From NCBI GenBank assembly GCA_934486785.1, contig CAKSQK010000002.1, positions 297,021-361,020 of the forward strand: a stretch of 64,000 nt of DNA, read 5' to 3'. Made by a program: the position numbers and the translations under genes. The notes beneath the pieces were generated by a model, which saw only the letters and a program-made list of their open reading frames with translations, was not told the DNA's origin and did not search any database. Position 1 is the first letter of the stretch. Each line of letters begins with the position of its first letter. Shown one piece after another: positions 9,634 through 17,920 of the stretch. Source of the DNA: an uncultured Niabella sp. Lineage in GTDB: Bacteria > Bacteroidota > Bacteroidia > Chitinophagales > Chitinophagaceae.

Positions 9634-9670
9634 AAAAAAATGTAAGATATTAAGTTCATTACCTAATATC
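9634..9670 (-). terminator. Possible weak terminator after plsX
   Basis: On the minus strand, 21 bases after the plsX stop, GATATTA pairs with TAATATC around an 11-base loop, followed within 5 bases by a seven-T run (plus-strand A-run 9634-9640). The stem is AT-only apart from its end pairs, so the call is tentative. Confidence 0.35.
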
Positions 9671-9690
9671 AGCATCTTTAGTTGCATTAA

Positions 9691-10647
9691 CTATAATAAA
9701 CTACAACCTTTTATTGCTTCTTGCACTTTAGTAAGAACGTGAGTATCAACCATTTTAGTTGCAACATCTATCATATTAGAAAACGCAACATCTTGAGAAA
9801 TACCATGTCCTATTATAACTGGTTTAGAAACACCCAGTACCGGAGTGCCTCCATAAATTTCAAAGTTAAATCTGTTAAAATACTCATTGTCAATATTTTG
9901 ATTCTTCGCTATATCAAATATTGATTCTGCCATTTTAAGGATTATATTACCTGTAAACCCGTCGCATACGATAACATCAGCTTTATCATTAAAAGCATCC
10001 CTCCCTTCAATATTACCTATAAAATTTATTGACTTATTATTCTTAAGTAATTGATATGCAGCCTGTGTTAATAAATTTCCTTTGCCCTCTTCTTCACCTA
10101 CGCTAAGCAAACCAACTTTAGGGCAATTAACTCCCAAAACTGTGTGAGAATAAACTGAACCCATTAGAGCAAATTGATTCAATTGTTCAGGTTTGCAATC
10201 TGTATTAAGGCCAACATCCAATAGCAGCCCCGTACCACCATTTTGTTTGGGAATGATAGAAGAAATGGTCGGTCTTAAAACACCTTCTACAGCTTTAATA
10301 CTAAACAGCGCGCCCACCAGCATAGCGCCGGTATTACCTGCGCTGATAAAAGCGTCGGTAGCACCAGCCGCAAGATGGCTAAAACCCACCGCTATGGATG
10401 ACTGCTGTTTTTCTTTAAGCGCTTTGGTAGGGGGTTCGTGCATATCAATCACCTGCGGGGTGTGCACTATTGTGTAATTACTATCAGAAATGCTATGCAT
10501 GGCAAGCAGCGGGGTTATTTCATCCGCATTGCCAAATAAACTCAGGTGAATATTTTGTGACTGGTTAGCTTTTAGGTAGGTTTCAATTCCTTTCACGGCT
10601 TCAAGCGGCGCATAATCTCCGCCCATCATATCAATACCAATATTCAT
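9691..10647 (-). CDS. plsX: Phosphate acyltransferase PlsX
   Basis: Converts acyl-ACP to acyl-phosphate at the start of phospholipid synthesis, acting at the inner face of the membrane with PlsY. The N-terminal MNIGIDMMGGDYAPLEAVKG, the SAGNTGAML segment (about 100-108) and DGFTGNIILKMAESI (about 226-240) are PlsX signatures. I place the start at the ATG at 10647 because the family begins MxIGIDxMGGD; an upstream in-frame ATG at 10674 would add nine atypical residues and lie in the T-run of a hairpin. Length 318 residues. It is the last gene of the conserved yceD-rpmF-plsX cluster. Confidence 0.95.
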   Translation of the reverse strand: MNIGIDMMGGDYAPLEAVKGIETYLKANQSQNIHLSLFGNADEITPLLAMHSISDSNYTIVHTPQVIDMHEPPTKALKEKQQSSIAVGFSHLAAGATDAFISAGNTGAMLVGALFSIKAVEGVLRPTISSIIPKQNGGTGLLLDVGLNTDCKPEQLNQFALMGSVYSHTVLGVNCPKVGLLSVGEEEGKGNLLTQAAYQLLKNNKSINFIGNIEGRDAFNDKADVIVCDGFTGNIILKMAESIFDIAKNQNIDNEYFNRFNFEIYGGTPVLGVSKPVIIGHGISQDVAFSNMIDVATKMVDTHVLTKVQEAIKGCSLL

Positions 10648-10660
10648 AAGCACTAAAAGT

Positions 10661-10708
10661 AAAAAAAATTCCAAATACAGCCAACCTAAGGGTTAGAAAT
10701 GTATTTGG
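10661..10708 (-). terminator. Stem-loop with T-run between rpmF and plsX (attenuator candidate)
   Basis: On the minus strand CCAAATACA (from 10708) pairs perfectly with TGTATTTGG (ending 10671). A small inner AACC/GGTT stem lies in the loop. AA and then eight T residues (plus-strand A-run 10661-10668) follow, 14 bases before the plsX ATG. This is the form of an intrinsic terminator. Placed inside an operon it would let L32 be expressed above PlsX, or be regulated; this last point is inference. Confidence 0.55.
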
Positions 10709-10742
10709 AAATAAAGAATTTAGTAAAGCGTTAAAAGCCGTG

Positions 10743-10937
10743 TTATGCTTTTTTAGGCGCCTGCTCTGCAACAACTTTTCCCTTATAGATCAACTTTCCT
10801 TCGCTTACGTGCGCGCGGTGGCGTACATGCGTTTCGCCCGATGTAGGATCTGTTGTTAATGTAGTAGCCTCAGCTTTATAATGAGTTCTGCGTTTTGCGC
10901 TTCTTTGCTGGCTGTGCCTGCGCTTAGGATTTGGCAT
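10743..10937 (-). CDS. rpmF: 50S ribosomal protein L32
   Basis: The N-terminal MPNPKRRHSQQRSAKRRTHY is diagnostic for bL32, a small protein of the large ribosomal subunit. Length 64 residues. The two CxxC zinc-ligand pairs of the zinc-containing form are absent (positions hold TDPTSG and residues without Cys), so this is the zinc-independent type usual in Bacteroidota. It lies between the DUF177 gene and plsX, the classical cluster order. Confidence 0.97.
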   Translation of the reverse strand: MPNPKRRHSQQRSAKRRTHYKAEATTLTTDPTSGETHVRHRAHVSEGKLIYKGKVVAEQAPKKA

Positions 10938-10999
10938 ATCTAAAAATTAAATATTAATAAAATTGAAATAAATATTATTAATGAACTGAAAATCAAAAA

Positions 11000-11551
11000 T
11001 CAATTATCCGGTTTCTTGAATTTTTCCAGACCTTTCCACAAGGGGCTGACCTGTTCATCCTGATCTTTTCCGGCATCTAAATTATTGAGCATTTTTAAGG
11101 CCTCCTTGTTACAGAAAGGGCCGTCAGCATTATCATAACCACATGTTTTTTGCATAGGTATGCTGAGGTTGATGAACTCGTACAACCAGTTCTCCACATT
11201 CAAAAGGCTTTCGCCCCGGCTGATATAATACACATCAGGATCATCTTCCTGGTCGTTCATCAGCTCCGGATCATCAACCATTTTTACCGTAATATTGAAT
11301 TCATCCCAAAGTTCCAGCGGAATGATATTGTTGCAACGGTCACAGGCCACATCCAGTTGCCCGCCGATCTCAAACTTCAACAGCATAAAGCTGCTTTTTT
11401 TGTCCAGCAGCAGCTTCACGTTTGCCCGGCAGTTATTAAAATCCTGCTCATTAAATGCCTCAAAGAACTCATCCGTTACCTCATAATTGAACTCATGAAC
11501 TCCCGGTTTCAAACCCACAAATGCAATATCATATTCTCTTCTGTTAGCCAT
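11000..11551 (-). CDS. DUF177 (YceD) family protein
   Basis: YceD/DUF177 proteins are encoded beside rpmF across bacteria and are linked to 23S rRNA or ribosome maturation. The CDRCNNIIPLEL motif at about residues 71-82 and the second Cys pair (KTCGYDNADGPFC) give the likely metal site of the family. The N-terminus (YDIAFVGLKPGVHEFNYEV) is the Bacteroidota form. Length 183 residues. First gene of the yceD-rpmF-plsX operon; a consensus promoter lies at 11571-11603. Confidence 0.87.
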   Translation of the reverse strand: MANRREYDIAFVGLKPGVHEFNYEVTDEFFEAFNEQDFNNCRANVKLLLDKKSSFMLLKFEIGGQLDVACDRCNNIIPLELWDEFNITVKMVDDPELMNDQEDDPDVYYISRGESLLNVENWLYEFINLSIPMQKTCGYDNADGPFCNKEALKMLNNLDAGKDQDEQVSPLWKGLEKFKKPDN

Positions 11552-11570
11552 TTGTCCAAATTAGAGTGTG

Positions 11571-11603
11571 CAAAGGTAGGGATTTCTTGCTAAAAAGCGG
11601 CAA
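11571..11603 (-). promoter_or_regulatory. Promoter of yceD-rpmF-plsX
   Basis: The minus strand reads TTG (11603-11601), 22 bases, then TACCTTTG (11578-11571), an exact match to the Bacteroidota -7 element TAnnTTTG with a -33 TTG at suitable spacing. Transcription would begin near 11565, giving a leader of about 15 bases before the ATG at 11551. Confidence 0.65.
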
Positions 11604-11666
11604 GTTTTATCCGCTTTTCAAACAGGCTTTGGTAAAGTTATTGATGGCTATTGATAAAACTAAAAC

Positions 11667-12152
11667 ATGAGGCCTTTTTTATACTTTATTCTATTGTTAT
11701 TATGCAGCGCCTGCGAAAGGGCTGATTTTAGTACGCCCCCGGCCAATGACTCGCCCGGCGCAAATGCTGAAATGCTAAGACTGGTGAACGATATACGCAG
11801 TAAAGGCTGCGACTGCGGCAATGAAAGAATGCCGCCGGTATCCGCGCTTACCTGGAACAGCAAACTGGAAGCCGCGGCCAGGCAGCACTCAGATTATATG
11901 AATACCACCGGCGATTTCAATCATACGCAAAGTAATGGCAGCACGCCCGCATCAAGAGTGACGCAAGCGGGTTACACGTGGTCTTATGTGGCAGAGAATA
12001 TAGCCGCTGGGCCAACCTCTATAGCTCAGGTGATGAATGGCTGGCTTAACAGCCCCGGGCATTGTAAAAATATTATGAGCGCACAGGCAAGGGAAATGGG
12101 CGCTGCAAGATCAGGTGCTTATTGGACACAGGTGTTTGCAAGCCCGAGGTAA
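11667..12152 (+). CDS. CAP-domain (SCP/PR1-like) lipoprotein
   Basis: Secreted lipoprotein: residues 1-16 are a signal peptide with lipobox LCSAC. The rest is a CAP domain, as seen in LRLVNDIRSKGC (about 32-43), LEAAARQHSDYM (about 71-82), ENIAAG (about 112-117) and VMNGWLNSPGHCKNIM (about 123-138). Many bacterial CAP proteins have no known activity; the conserved His/Glu cleft may bind a metal. Extra Cys pair CDC near residue 45 may form a disulfide. Length 161 residues, a minimal CAP protein. Confidence 0.88.
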   Translation: MRPFLYFILLLLCSACERADFSTPPANDSPGANAEMLRLVNDIRSKGCDCGNERMPPVSALTWNSKLEAAARQHSDYMNTTGDFNHTQSNGSTPASRVTQAGYTWSYVAENIAAGPTSIAQVMNGWLNSPGHCKNIMSAQAREMGAARSGAYWTQVFASPR

Positions 12153-12258
12153 TTAAGAGAGATAAGACGAAGATTTAGAAAAATTAGTCTGCCATTTTCC
12201 GCCAACTACTAAATGAAAAGAGCAGGTTAAAAGAACACTCACATCCCTGCATGGCAAT

Positions 12259-12288
12259 AAAAAAAGCCGCATCACTGAAATGCGGCTT
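12259..12288 (-). terminator. Rho-independent terminator (minus strand)
   Basis: AAGCCGCAT (12264-12272), a 7-base loop, then ATGCGGCTT (12280-12288). On the minus strand the stem is followed by seven T residues. It lies just after the stop of the Trp/Tyr-rich secreted gene at 12312 and ends that transcript. On the plus strand the T-tail is poor. Confidence 0.85.
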
Positions 12289-12311
12289 CTAAATATTTAT
12301 AAGTTATCTGT

Positions 12312-13772
12312 TTAAAACCTCCTGCTGCCTCTTGTCGAGCCTTCTGAAGAACCTCTTGAAGAAGATCCACGGCTTTCTACAGATGGGCTTGACTGCCTTT
12401 GCGGCGCCGACTGCATAACACGCTGTTGCTGCTGCGGGGCCTGTGACCTTTCTACTCGTTGCTGGCGCTGGGGCTGCTCCATTACGCTGCGTCTTTGTGT
12501 TGATTGCTCACTGCGCTGCCTCATTTCAGTTGCCGCGCGATCTTGCTGCGCGCGCTGCATGCTTTCGCGTTGACGCTGGGCTTCTGCCTGGCGTTGCTGC
12601 AATTGTTCATTTCGCTGCCTCATCTCGGTGGCGCGGTCTGTTCCTGCAGATCTTTGAACACTTTCACGCTGGCGCATGGCATCGCTGCGCGTTCTTACTT
12701 CTGAAGCTGAACGGCCTTCGCGTGCGGCGGGTGTGCTGTTTTCGGACTGCCTCATCACTTCGCGGCTGCGGGTAGTACCTTCTGTGCTGCGTGGCGTAGT
12801 ATTTACACGCTCACGGCCAGTTGACCTTGTAGCGGCATCATTGCGCCTTTCATTCACCCTGCTTTCGCTGTTGCCACGGTTGGTCGAACGTACGCTTTCG
12901 CCTTCATTACCGGTGCGCCTGTCGCTCGTCCTGTTGCCAGATCTTGCCACGCTCCTGTCATAGGTTTGCACCTGCCGCGGGCTGTAGCGTGTATCCCTGC
13001 CGCTTTCCCTTTGCACGGTAGGGCGATAAACGGAAACAGTGTTCCTGTCAACAGATGCCCTGCCTGCGCGGTTACTTTCGCGAACGCTGTAAGTGTTAAT
13101 GCGGCCGGTGTATCTTTCCACATCGGTACGACGTGGGCCGTTGGTGTATACCCTGTCATACCTTCCGCTGTTCCTGCTGTCGCGGCCGCCATAGTAATTA
13201 TTGATGATGGTGGTATTATTAATGATGGTGGTATTATTTCTCCACGGGTGATAATAGCGGCTGATATATCTTGATGTCATATAACGGCCGGGAGCAAACG
13301 TCCAGTAATCATAGGGCGGATTGTAGCTTCCAAACCCGATGCTGATGCTGATACCGGGCCTTAGCGGCGCCCATCCGTAATAATCGCCACCGCCACGCCA
13401 TGTTACCCATGCAGGCGCCCACTCATATCCCGGAACCCACAGCCATCCGTAAAACGGATCGTAAAACCAGCGGCCGTAGTGAAAGGGAGCCCAGCCCCAG
13501 TCATAACCAGAGTTCCACATCCAGTCATAACCATCGGTATACATCCAGTGGCCATTGGTAGCATAAGGCCTGAAATCTGAACTTACCCTGGGGCGCCAGG
13601 TGTAACCGTAATCGGGATAGTCAATCCAGTCGCCATAAGGGCTTAGCTCATCGTAAAAAGTTTGAAAAGAGATATTAATGCCCAACCTTGGTTGCGCGTC
13701 AGCCGGCTTAGATACAAGCAACGCTGCTACAAGGAATAAACAAATACCTAAGGAGCTGATCATTCGTTTCAT
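12312..13772 (-). CDS. YXWGXW/DUF6600-type secreted protein with Arg/Gln/Ser-rich tail
   Basis: Signal peptide at 1-26. Residues about 35-185 are rich in Trp, Tyr and Gly, with repeats such as ELSPYGDWIDYPDYGYTWRP, HWMYTDGYDWMWNSGYDWGW and YGRWFYDPFYGWLWVPGYEW, the signature of YXWGXW / DUF6600-like proteins. From about 195 to the end the chain is low-complexity Arg/Gln/Ser/Glu and likely disordered, with a repeated unit TEMRQRxEQ. An 18-base duplication at about 13203-13238 encodes NNTTII twice. Function unknown; cell-envelope location is inferred from the signal peptide. It stands alone, with its own terminator. Confidence 0.78.
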   Translation of the reverse strand: MKRMISSLGICLFLVAALLVSKPADAQPRLGINISFQTFYDELSPYGDWIDYPDYGYTWRPRVSSDFRPYATNGHWMYTDGYDWMWNSGYDWGWAPFHYGRWFYDPFYGWLWVPGYEWAPAWVTWRGGGDYYGWAPLRPGISISIGFGSYNPPYDYWTFAPGRYMTSRYISRYYHPWRNNTTIINNTTIINNYYGGRDSRNSGRYDRVYTNGPRRTDVERYTGRINTYSVRESNRAGRASVDRNTVSVYRPTVQRESGRDTRYSPRQVQTYDRSVARSGNRTSDRRTGNEGESVRSTNRGNSESRVNERRNDAATRSTGRERVNTTPRSTEGTTRSREVMRQSENSTPAAREGRSASEVRTRSDAMRQRESVQRSAGTDRATEMRQRNEQLQQRQAEAQRQRESMQRAQQDRAATEMRQRSEQSTQRRSVMEQPQRQQRVERSQAPQQQQRVMQSAPQRQSSPSVESRGSSSRGSSEGSTRGSRRF

Positions 13773-13988
13773 GTGTTCTGTTTTAAATTGTTAAAGAAGT
13801 ATGGTAGCAAGCGCTTTTTGTGGGTTGCCTGCTTTGATTATATGACGGCCAATTCAATGCAAAGTTGCTCGTATTTTTTCTTTATTGCCTGCTACTGAAA
13901 GTATTAAGAAAAAATTTGGCAAATTTCTTTAACAAATGGTCAAATATTATGTGGTAGAACGACTTTTTAATTGATTTTTGCCGCCTGT

Positions 13989-14636
13989 ATGATAAAAGAT
14001 TATTACAAAATACTGGGTGTGGAACCTACTGCCAACAGTGCAGAGATTAAGAACGCCTACAGGAAGCTGGCATTGCAATACCACCCTGACAAAAACCCTG
14101 ATGATAAATTTGCGCTGGCGCAGTTTTACCTTGTAAAAGAAGCCTATGAAACGCTTTCAACGCCACGCATGCGGGATGAATACTTCAAACAGCGATGGCT
14201 GTCGCAGATGTACAACCGCAAATTTGACAACACTGCTAACACGCCTGAAAATATTTTGTTGAAACTTATTGACGCCAATAAAAAAGTGCAAACCTTCGAC
14301 GCGTTCAGAATGGACAAACAGGGCGTGAAGGAAGAGCTGTCAGTATTGATCAGTACCGGCAATATTGCCCTGCTAAATGAGTTTAACGTACCAGAGATCA
14401 ATAAAGAAGTCATCAGCCAGGCTTTGCAGCTCAGCGCTGTTTTACAGCCCAGGGCGCAGCAGCAAATACTGGCAGAACTGAGAAAAGTAAACGCCCCGGC
14501 TACAGCGCAGCAACAGATTGACGAAGCTGAAAAAACACTGAAGCAGCAGATGCTGCTTAATAAAATCACACCGTGGGTGATTGCGCTGATGGTACTGTTG
14601 TTATGTTTTTTTATTTACAGCAACAGCGTTCAGTAA
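13989..14636 (+). CDS. DnaJ (J-domain) protein with C-terminal membrane anchor
   Basis: Residues 1-65 are a J-domain: [20 protein letters not shown], then [14 protein letters not shown] with the invariant HPD that stimulates DnaK. There is no Gly/Phe region and no zinc finger, so it is a type III J-protein. The rest is helical, and residues about 193-211 ([16 protein letters not shown]) form a single membrane segment, which would tether DnaK action to the inner membrane. I use the ATG at 13989; an earlier in-frame ATG at 13971 adds six residues not typical of J-domains. Followed by rhomboid 89 bases downstream. Confidence 0.85.
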   Translation: MIKDYYKILGVEPTANSAEIKNAYRKLALQYHPDKNPDDKFALAQFYLVKEAYETLSTPRMRDEYFKQRWLSQMYNRKFDNTANTPENILLKLIDANKKVQTFDAFRMDKQGVKEELSVLISTGNIALLNEFNVPEINKEVISQALQLSAVLQPRAQQQILAELRKVNAPATAQQQIDEAEKTLKQQMLLNKITPWVIALMVLLLCFFIYSNSVQ

Positions 14637-14725
14637 CGATCATTTATACCCCGCTTTGCGGCAACGCCATTTTAAAAAAATCCGTTATCTTAACGCTATC
14701 ATTCACCCTGTAATATTATAAAACC

Positions 14726-15424
14726 ATGATGCCGATCGGAGATGACAATTCTGGCAGAACCCTGACGCCGTTTATCAATTACCTGCTTATTGCAGTAAAC
14801 GTGATTGTATTTGTATTTGCCCAGGGTATGGGCAGTAATGAAGCATTTCTCATGAGCTTCTCTACAGTGCCTCAGGAGATATTAACGGGTACCGATATTG
14901 TTTCCTACCCGCTGGGCCCTTCTCCCGAGCCGGTTTACATCACGCTGTTTACTTCCATGTTCATGCACGGAAGCTGGATGCATTTGCTGAGCAACATGCT
15001 GTACCTGTGGATATTTGGCGACAACCTTGAAAACGTGATGGGCCATTTTAAATACCTTATGTTTTACCTGCTTTGTGGCCTGCTGGCTTCGCTGGCGCAT
15101 GTGTACGCTTCCTCTGCATTGAATTCAGGACTGCTCATTCCCAGCCTCGGTGCTTCCGGCGCCATATCGGGTGTGTTGGGCGGGTACATGGTATTGTTTC
15201 CCCGTAACAAAGTTCGCGTATTCGCCATCCGAATTATCATTAATGTTTCGGCCATTGTTGCCCTGGGCATTTGGATCGCCATGCAGGTGATTAGCTGGAT
15301 CGGTGTGATCGGCCAGAATACCGGTGAAGGTGGAGGCGTGGCATTTGCCGCTCACGTGGGCGGGTTTGTAGCGGGTGTGGTGCTGGTGAAATTTTTCGCG
15401 CGCAGGCAACTATCCAGGGCGTAG
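14726..15424 (+). CDS. Rhomboid-family intramembrane serine protease
   Basis: Six-helix rhomboid. The catalytic Ser144 lies in GASGAISG and His210 in AAHVGGF; the HGSWMHLLSNMLYLWIFG segment (about 78-95) is the conserved L1/TM2 element. It cleaves membrane-protein helices within the lipid bilayer; the substrate is unknown. Length 232 residues is normal for the minimal bacterial type. The J-protein upstream also carries a membrane helix and is on the same strand, so a functional link is possible but unproven. Confidence 0.92.
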   Translation: MMPIGDDNSGRTLTPFINYLLIAVNVIVFVFAQGMGSNEAFLMSFSTVPQEILTGTDIVSYPLGPSPEPVYITLFTSMFMHGSWMHLLSNMLYLWIFGDNLENVMGHFKYLMFYLLCGLLASLAHVYASSALNSGLLIPSLGASGAISGVLGGYMVLFPRNKVRVFAIRIIINVSAIVALGIWIAMQVISWIGVIGQNTGEGGGVAFAAHVGGFVAGVVLVKFFARRQLSRA

Positions 15425-15488
15425 CCTATTCTTTATTATATTTAAACTTATTTTAATCAAACATTTATTTTATAAAAAATAATTTTTA

Positions 15489-17063
15489 ATGAAGTATTTT
15501 TTTCTCATCATTACCTTCATAGCGGGTACCACGCTTTCAGCTCAAACCGCCTATTTTCAACAAAAAACAGACTACGAAATTGATGTAACGCTGAACCCCG
15601 GCGCCAAAACACTGTCGGGATTTGAGACATTGAAGTATACCAATAATTCACCGCATGAACTGGCATTTATCTTGTTTCACATCTGGCCCAATGCATACAA
15701 AAACCGCAACACAGCGCTGTTTCAACAAATTGAAGCAGATAAAACAAGAAAATCAAAAGAAAGCGATGCTGAGTTTGGCTGGATAGAAGGATTGGATTTT
15801 AAGGTGAACGGTGTAAAGGCTACCACCATGCCTCACAACAACCCTGCCTATATAGATGTGATCCGCCTCAACCTGCCGAAACCGGTAAAGTCGGGCGAAA
15901 CCATTACCATCACAACGCCTTTTACGGTAAAATTGCCCTCCTATTTTTCCAGATCAGGTTATGCCGGCACACAGTTTATGGCAGCACAATGGTTTCCCAA
16001 ACCTGCTGTGTACGACCGCAGCGGCTGGCACGCGTTTCCCTACCTTGATATGGGAGAATATTACAGCAACTACGGCGATTATAAAGTGAACATCACCGTA
16101 CCTGCAGACTATATCGTTGGCGCCACGGGCGTTTTGCAAACAAAGGATGAATTGGCTCAGTACAAACTCATCGGTACAAAAAACACTGCCAATAGAACAG
16201 GCACACCTGCTTTGTACAAACCGGCCTCTGTAAATAATAAAGTACTTACCTATACTGCCAGCAACGTAGTAGATTTTGCCTGGTTTGCCGATAAGGACAT
16301 GGTGATACAATATGATACCATCCGTTTACAAAACAAAATAGTAGATGCATTTACCTTTTATCATAACAAACCCAATACCATCTGGAATATGAGCATTGAT
16401 TACGTAAAGGATGCTACAAGAAAATACAGCCAGTGGATAGGTGAATATGAATACCCCACAGTGCAGGCTTTTGAAGGGCCTAAGAACAATGCAAGCGGCG
16501 GTATGGAGTACCCGATGATCACCATCATTACGCAGCCGGATGCCAATGCAGAAGCTCTTGATGCGGTGATTGCGCATGAAGTGGGCCACAATTGGTTTAT
16601 GGGCATGCTGGGCAGCAATGAAAGGGCACACACCTGGCAGGATGAAGGATTGAACACCTATTACCAGTTTCGCTATGAAGCTGATAAATACCGCGCCAAC
16701 TCCATGCTCGGAGAACTGCCTGCAGAACTCAGGCGCATGACGCCCGACCGTTTCCAGGCCACGCTGTACCGGTATATGAGTCAGATACCCATGTCCACAC
16801 CCATTGAACTGCATGCCGATGATTTTAAATCATCTGAAGATTATGGGCTTACGGCTTATATTAAAGCTGCGATGTGGGTATACAAGTTAGAGACCATTGT
16901 AGGCCGGGATGGTGTGGACAAAGCTTTTCAACAATATTTTAAAGACTGGAAAGGGAAACATCCCACGCCTAAGGATATGCAAAACTCTTTTGAAAAAGCG
17001 TTGGCAAGAAATCTTGATGACTTTTTTGCATTACTCAATAAACCGGAAGGCATAAAATATTAG
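15489..17063 (+). CDS. M1 family metallopeptidase
   Basis: Zinc aminopeptidase of the gluzincin M1 family. H363-E364-xx-H367 (HEVGHNW) and E386 in QDEGLNTYYQ give the HExxH-x18-E zinc site. The exopeptidase motif appears as GGMEYP about 30 residues before. A signal peptide at 1-19 (TTLSAQ) places it in the periplasm or beyond. Length 524 residues, shorter than full aminopeptidase N because the large C-terminal helical domain is missing, which is common in Bacteroidota M1 proteins. SDR gene follows 4 bases after the stop. Confidence 0.92.
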   Translation: MKYFFLIITFIAGTTLSAQTAYFQQKTDYEIDVTLNPGAKTLSGFETLKYTNNSPHELAFILFHIWPNAYKNRNTALFQQIEADKTRKSKESDAEFGWIEGLDFKVNGVKATTMPHNNPAYIDVIRLNLPKPVKSGETITITTPFTVKLPSYFSRSGYAGTQFMAAQWFPKPAVYDRSGWHAFPYLDMGEYYSNYGDYKVNITVPADYIVGATGVLQTKDELAQYKLIGTKNTANRTGTPALYKPASVNNKVLTYTASNVVDFAWFADKDMVIQYDTIRLQNKIVDAFTFYHNKPNTIWNMSIDYVKDATRKYSQWIGEYEYPTVQAFEGPKNNASGGMEYPMITIITQPDANAEALDAVIAHEVGHNWFMGMLGSNERAHTWQDEGLNTYYQFRYEADKYRANSMLGELPAELRRMTPDRFQATLYRYMSQIPMSTPIELHADDFKSSEDYGLTAYIKAAMWVYKLETIVGRDGVDKAFQQYFKDWKGKHPTPKDMQNSFEKALARNLDDFFALLNKPEGIKY

Positions 17064-17067
17064 AAGC

Positions 17068-17853
17068 ATGATCATTTCATTAAAAAATAAAAAAGCGCTG
17101 GTGGGCGGCAGCAGCGGCGGATTGGGAAAAGCCATTGCCATGCAACTGGCTGCAAGCGGTGCAATTGTAACATTGCTGGCGCGAAATGAAGAAAAATTGC
17201 AAAAGACTCTTTCTGAACTACCCAAAGAAGAAGGCCAGGAACACAGGTACATCATTGCCGATTTTTCTGATTTTGAAAATTATAGGAAGATCCTTGCAAA
17301 ATATTTCGAAAATAATACTGTTGATATTTTAGTGAACAATACCAACGGACCTAAAGCAGGTTCGGTGCTGGAGAAAAGCGAAGAAGATTACGAACATGCT
17401 TTTTCCATGCTGTTTCAAACAGTACAATATACTACAACGCTTGCGCTCAAACACATGCAGCAAAATCACTGGGGAAGAATTATCAACCTTACATCCCGCA
17501 CTGTAAAAGAACCGGTGGAGACACTGGCTTTGTCAAACACAATACGCGCGGCAGTAACTACATGGGCAAAAACATTAGCTAACGCCGTGGCAAAAGACGG
17601 TATTACTGTAAACAATATTTTAACCGGCAATTTTGATACGGAGCGTTTAAAACAATTGTTTCAATTGCAGGCGAACGCGCAGGGAACACCATTACAAGAA
17701 ATTTACGATAACGCCACTAAGCAAATTCCTGCGCAACGCCTTGGCAAACCGGAAGAAATAGCAAATGTTGTTACATTTTTAGCATCGGAGCAGGCATCGT
17801 ATGTAACAGGCACCAGCATTGCGGTTGATGGGGGATTGATAAAAAGTTTATGA
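17068..17853 (+). CDS. SDR family oxidoreductase lacking the YxxxK pair
   Basis: Rossmann-fold short-chain dehydrogenase: cofactor loop GGSSGGLGKAIA at about residues 12-23, NNTNGPKAG in place of NNAG, and the C-terminal YVTGTSIAVDGG. At the catalytic site the Ser remains (NLTS) but the usual Tyr-xxx-Lys is replaced by SNTIRAA, so Ser and Arg occupy those places. This variant forms a known SDR branch whose activity is unclear. Length 261 residues. It starts 4 bases after the M1 peptidase stop, so the two are probably co-transcribed. Confidence 0.85.
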   Translation: MIISLKNKKALVGGSSGGLGKAIAMQLAASGAIVTLLARNEEKLQKTLSELPKEEGQEHRYIIADFSDFENYRKILAKYFENNTVDILVNNTNGPKAGSVLEKSEEDYEHAFSMLFQTVQYTTTLALKHMQQNHWGRIINLTSRTVKEPVETLALSNTIRAAVTTWAKTLANAVAKDGITVNNILTGNFDTERLKQLFQLQANAQGTPLQEIYDNATKQIPAQRLGKPEEIANVVTFLASEQASYVTGTSIAVDGGLIKSL

Positions 17854-17908
17854 TATTCCTTACTTAACTAAAACCGATTTCAGACTTACTGAATGCTGTC
17901 GAAAATAT

Positions 17909-17916
17909 TACCTTCG
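17909..17916 (+). promoter_or_regulatory. -7 element before the ABC-F gene
   Basis: TACCTTCG matches TAnnTTTG with one change and ends four bases before the ATG at 17921. No TTG lies at the right distance. If used, transcription would begin at or next to the start codon, so the mRNA would be almost leaderless. Confidence 0.4.
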
Positions 17917-17920
17917 CCGG

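Noticed and set aside
13203-13238. Short tandem repeat that might be a CRISPR or attachment site
   Set aside because: It is two 18-base copies encoding NNTTII in frame within the Trp/Tyr-rich gene; no spacers and no adjacent integrase.
12443-13274. Several plus-strand frames antisense to the Trp/Tyr-rich gene
   Set aside because: Caused by the low-complexity Arg/Gln/Ser codons on the other strand, which leave few stops; no signal of selection.
16326-16814. Minus-strand frame of 162 codons inside the M1 peptidase gene
   Set aside because: Antisense of the HExxH zinc-site region; the sense protein is clearly the real one.
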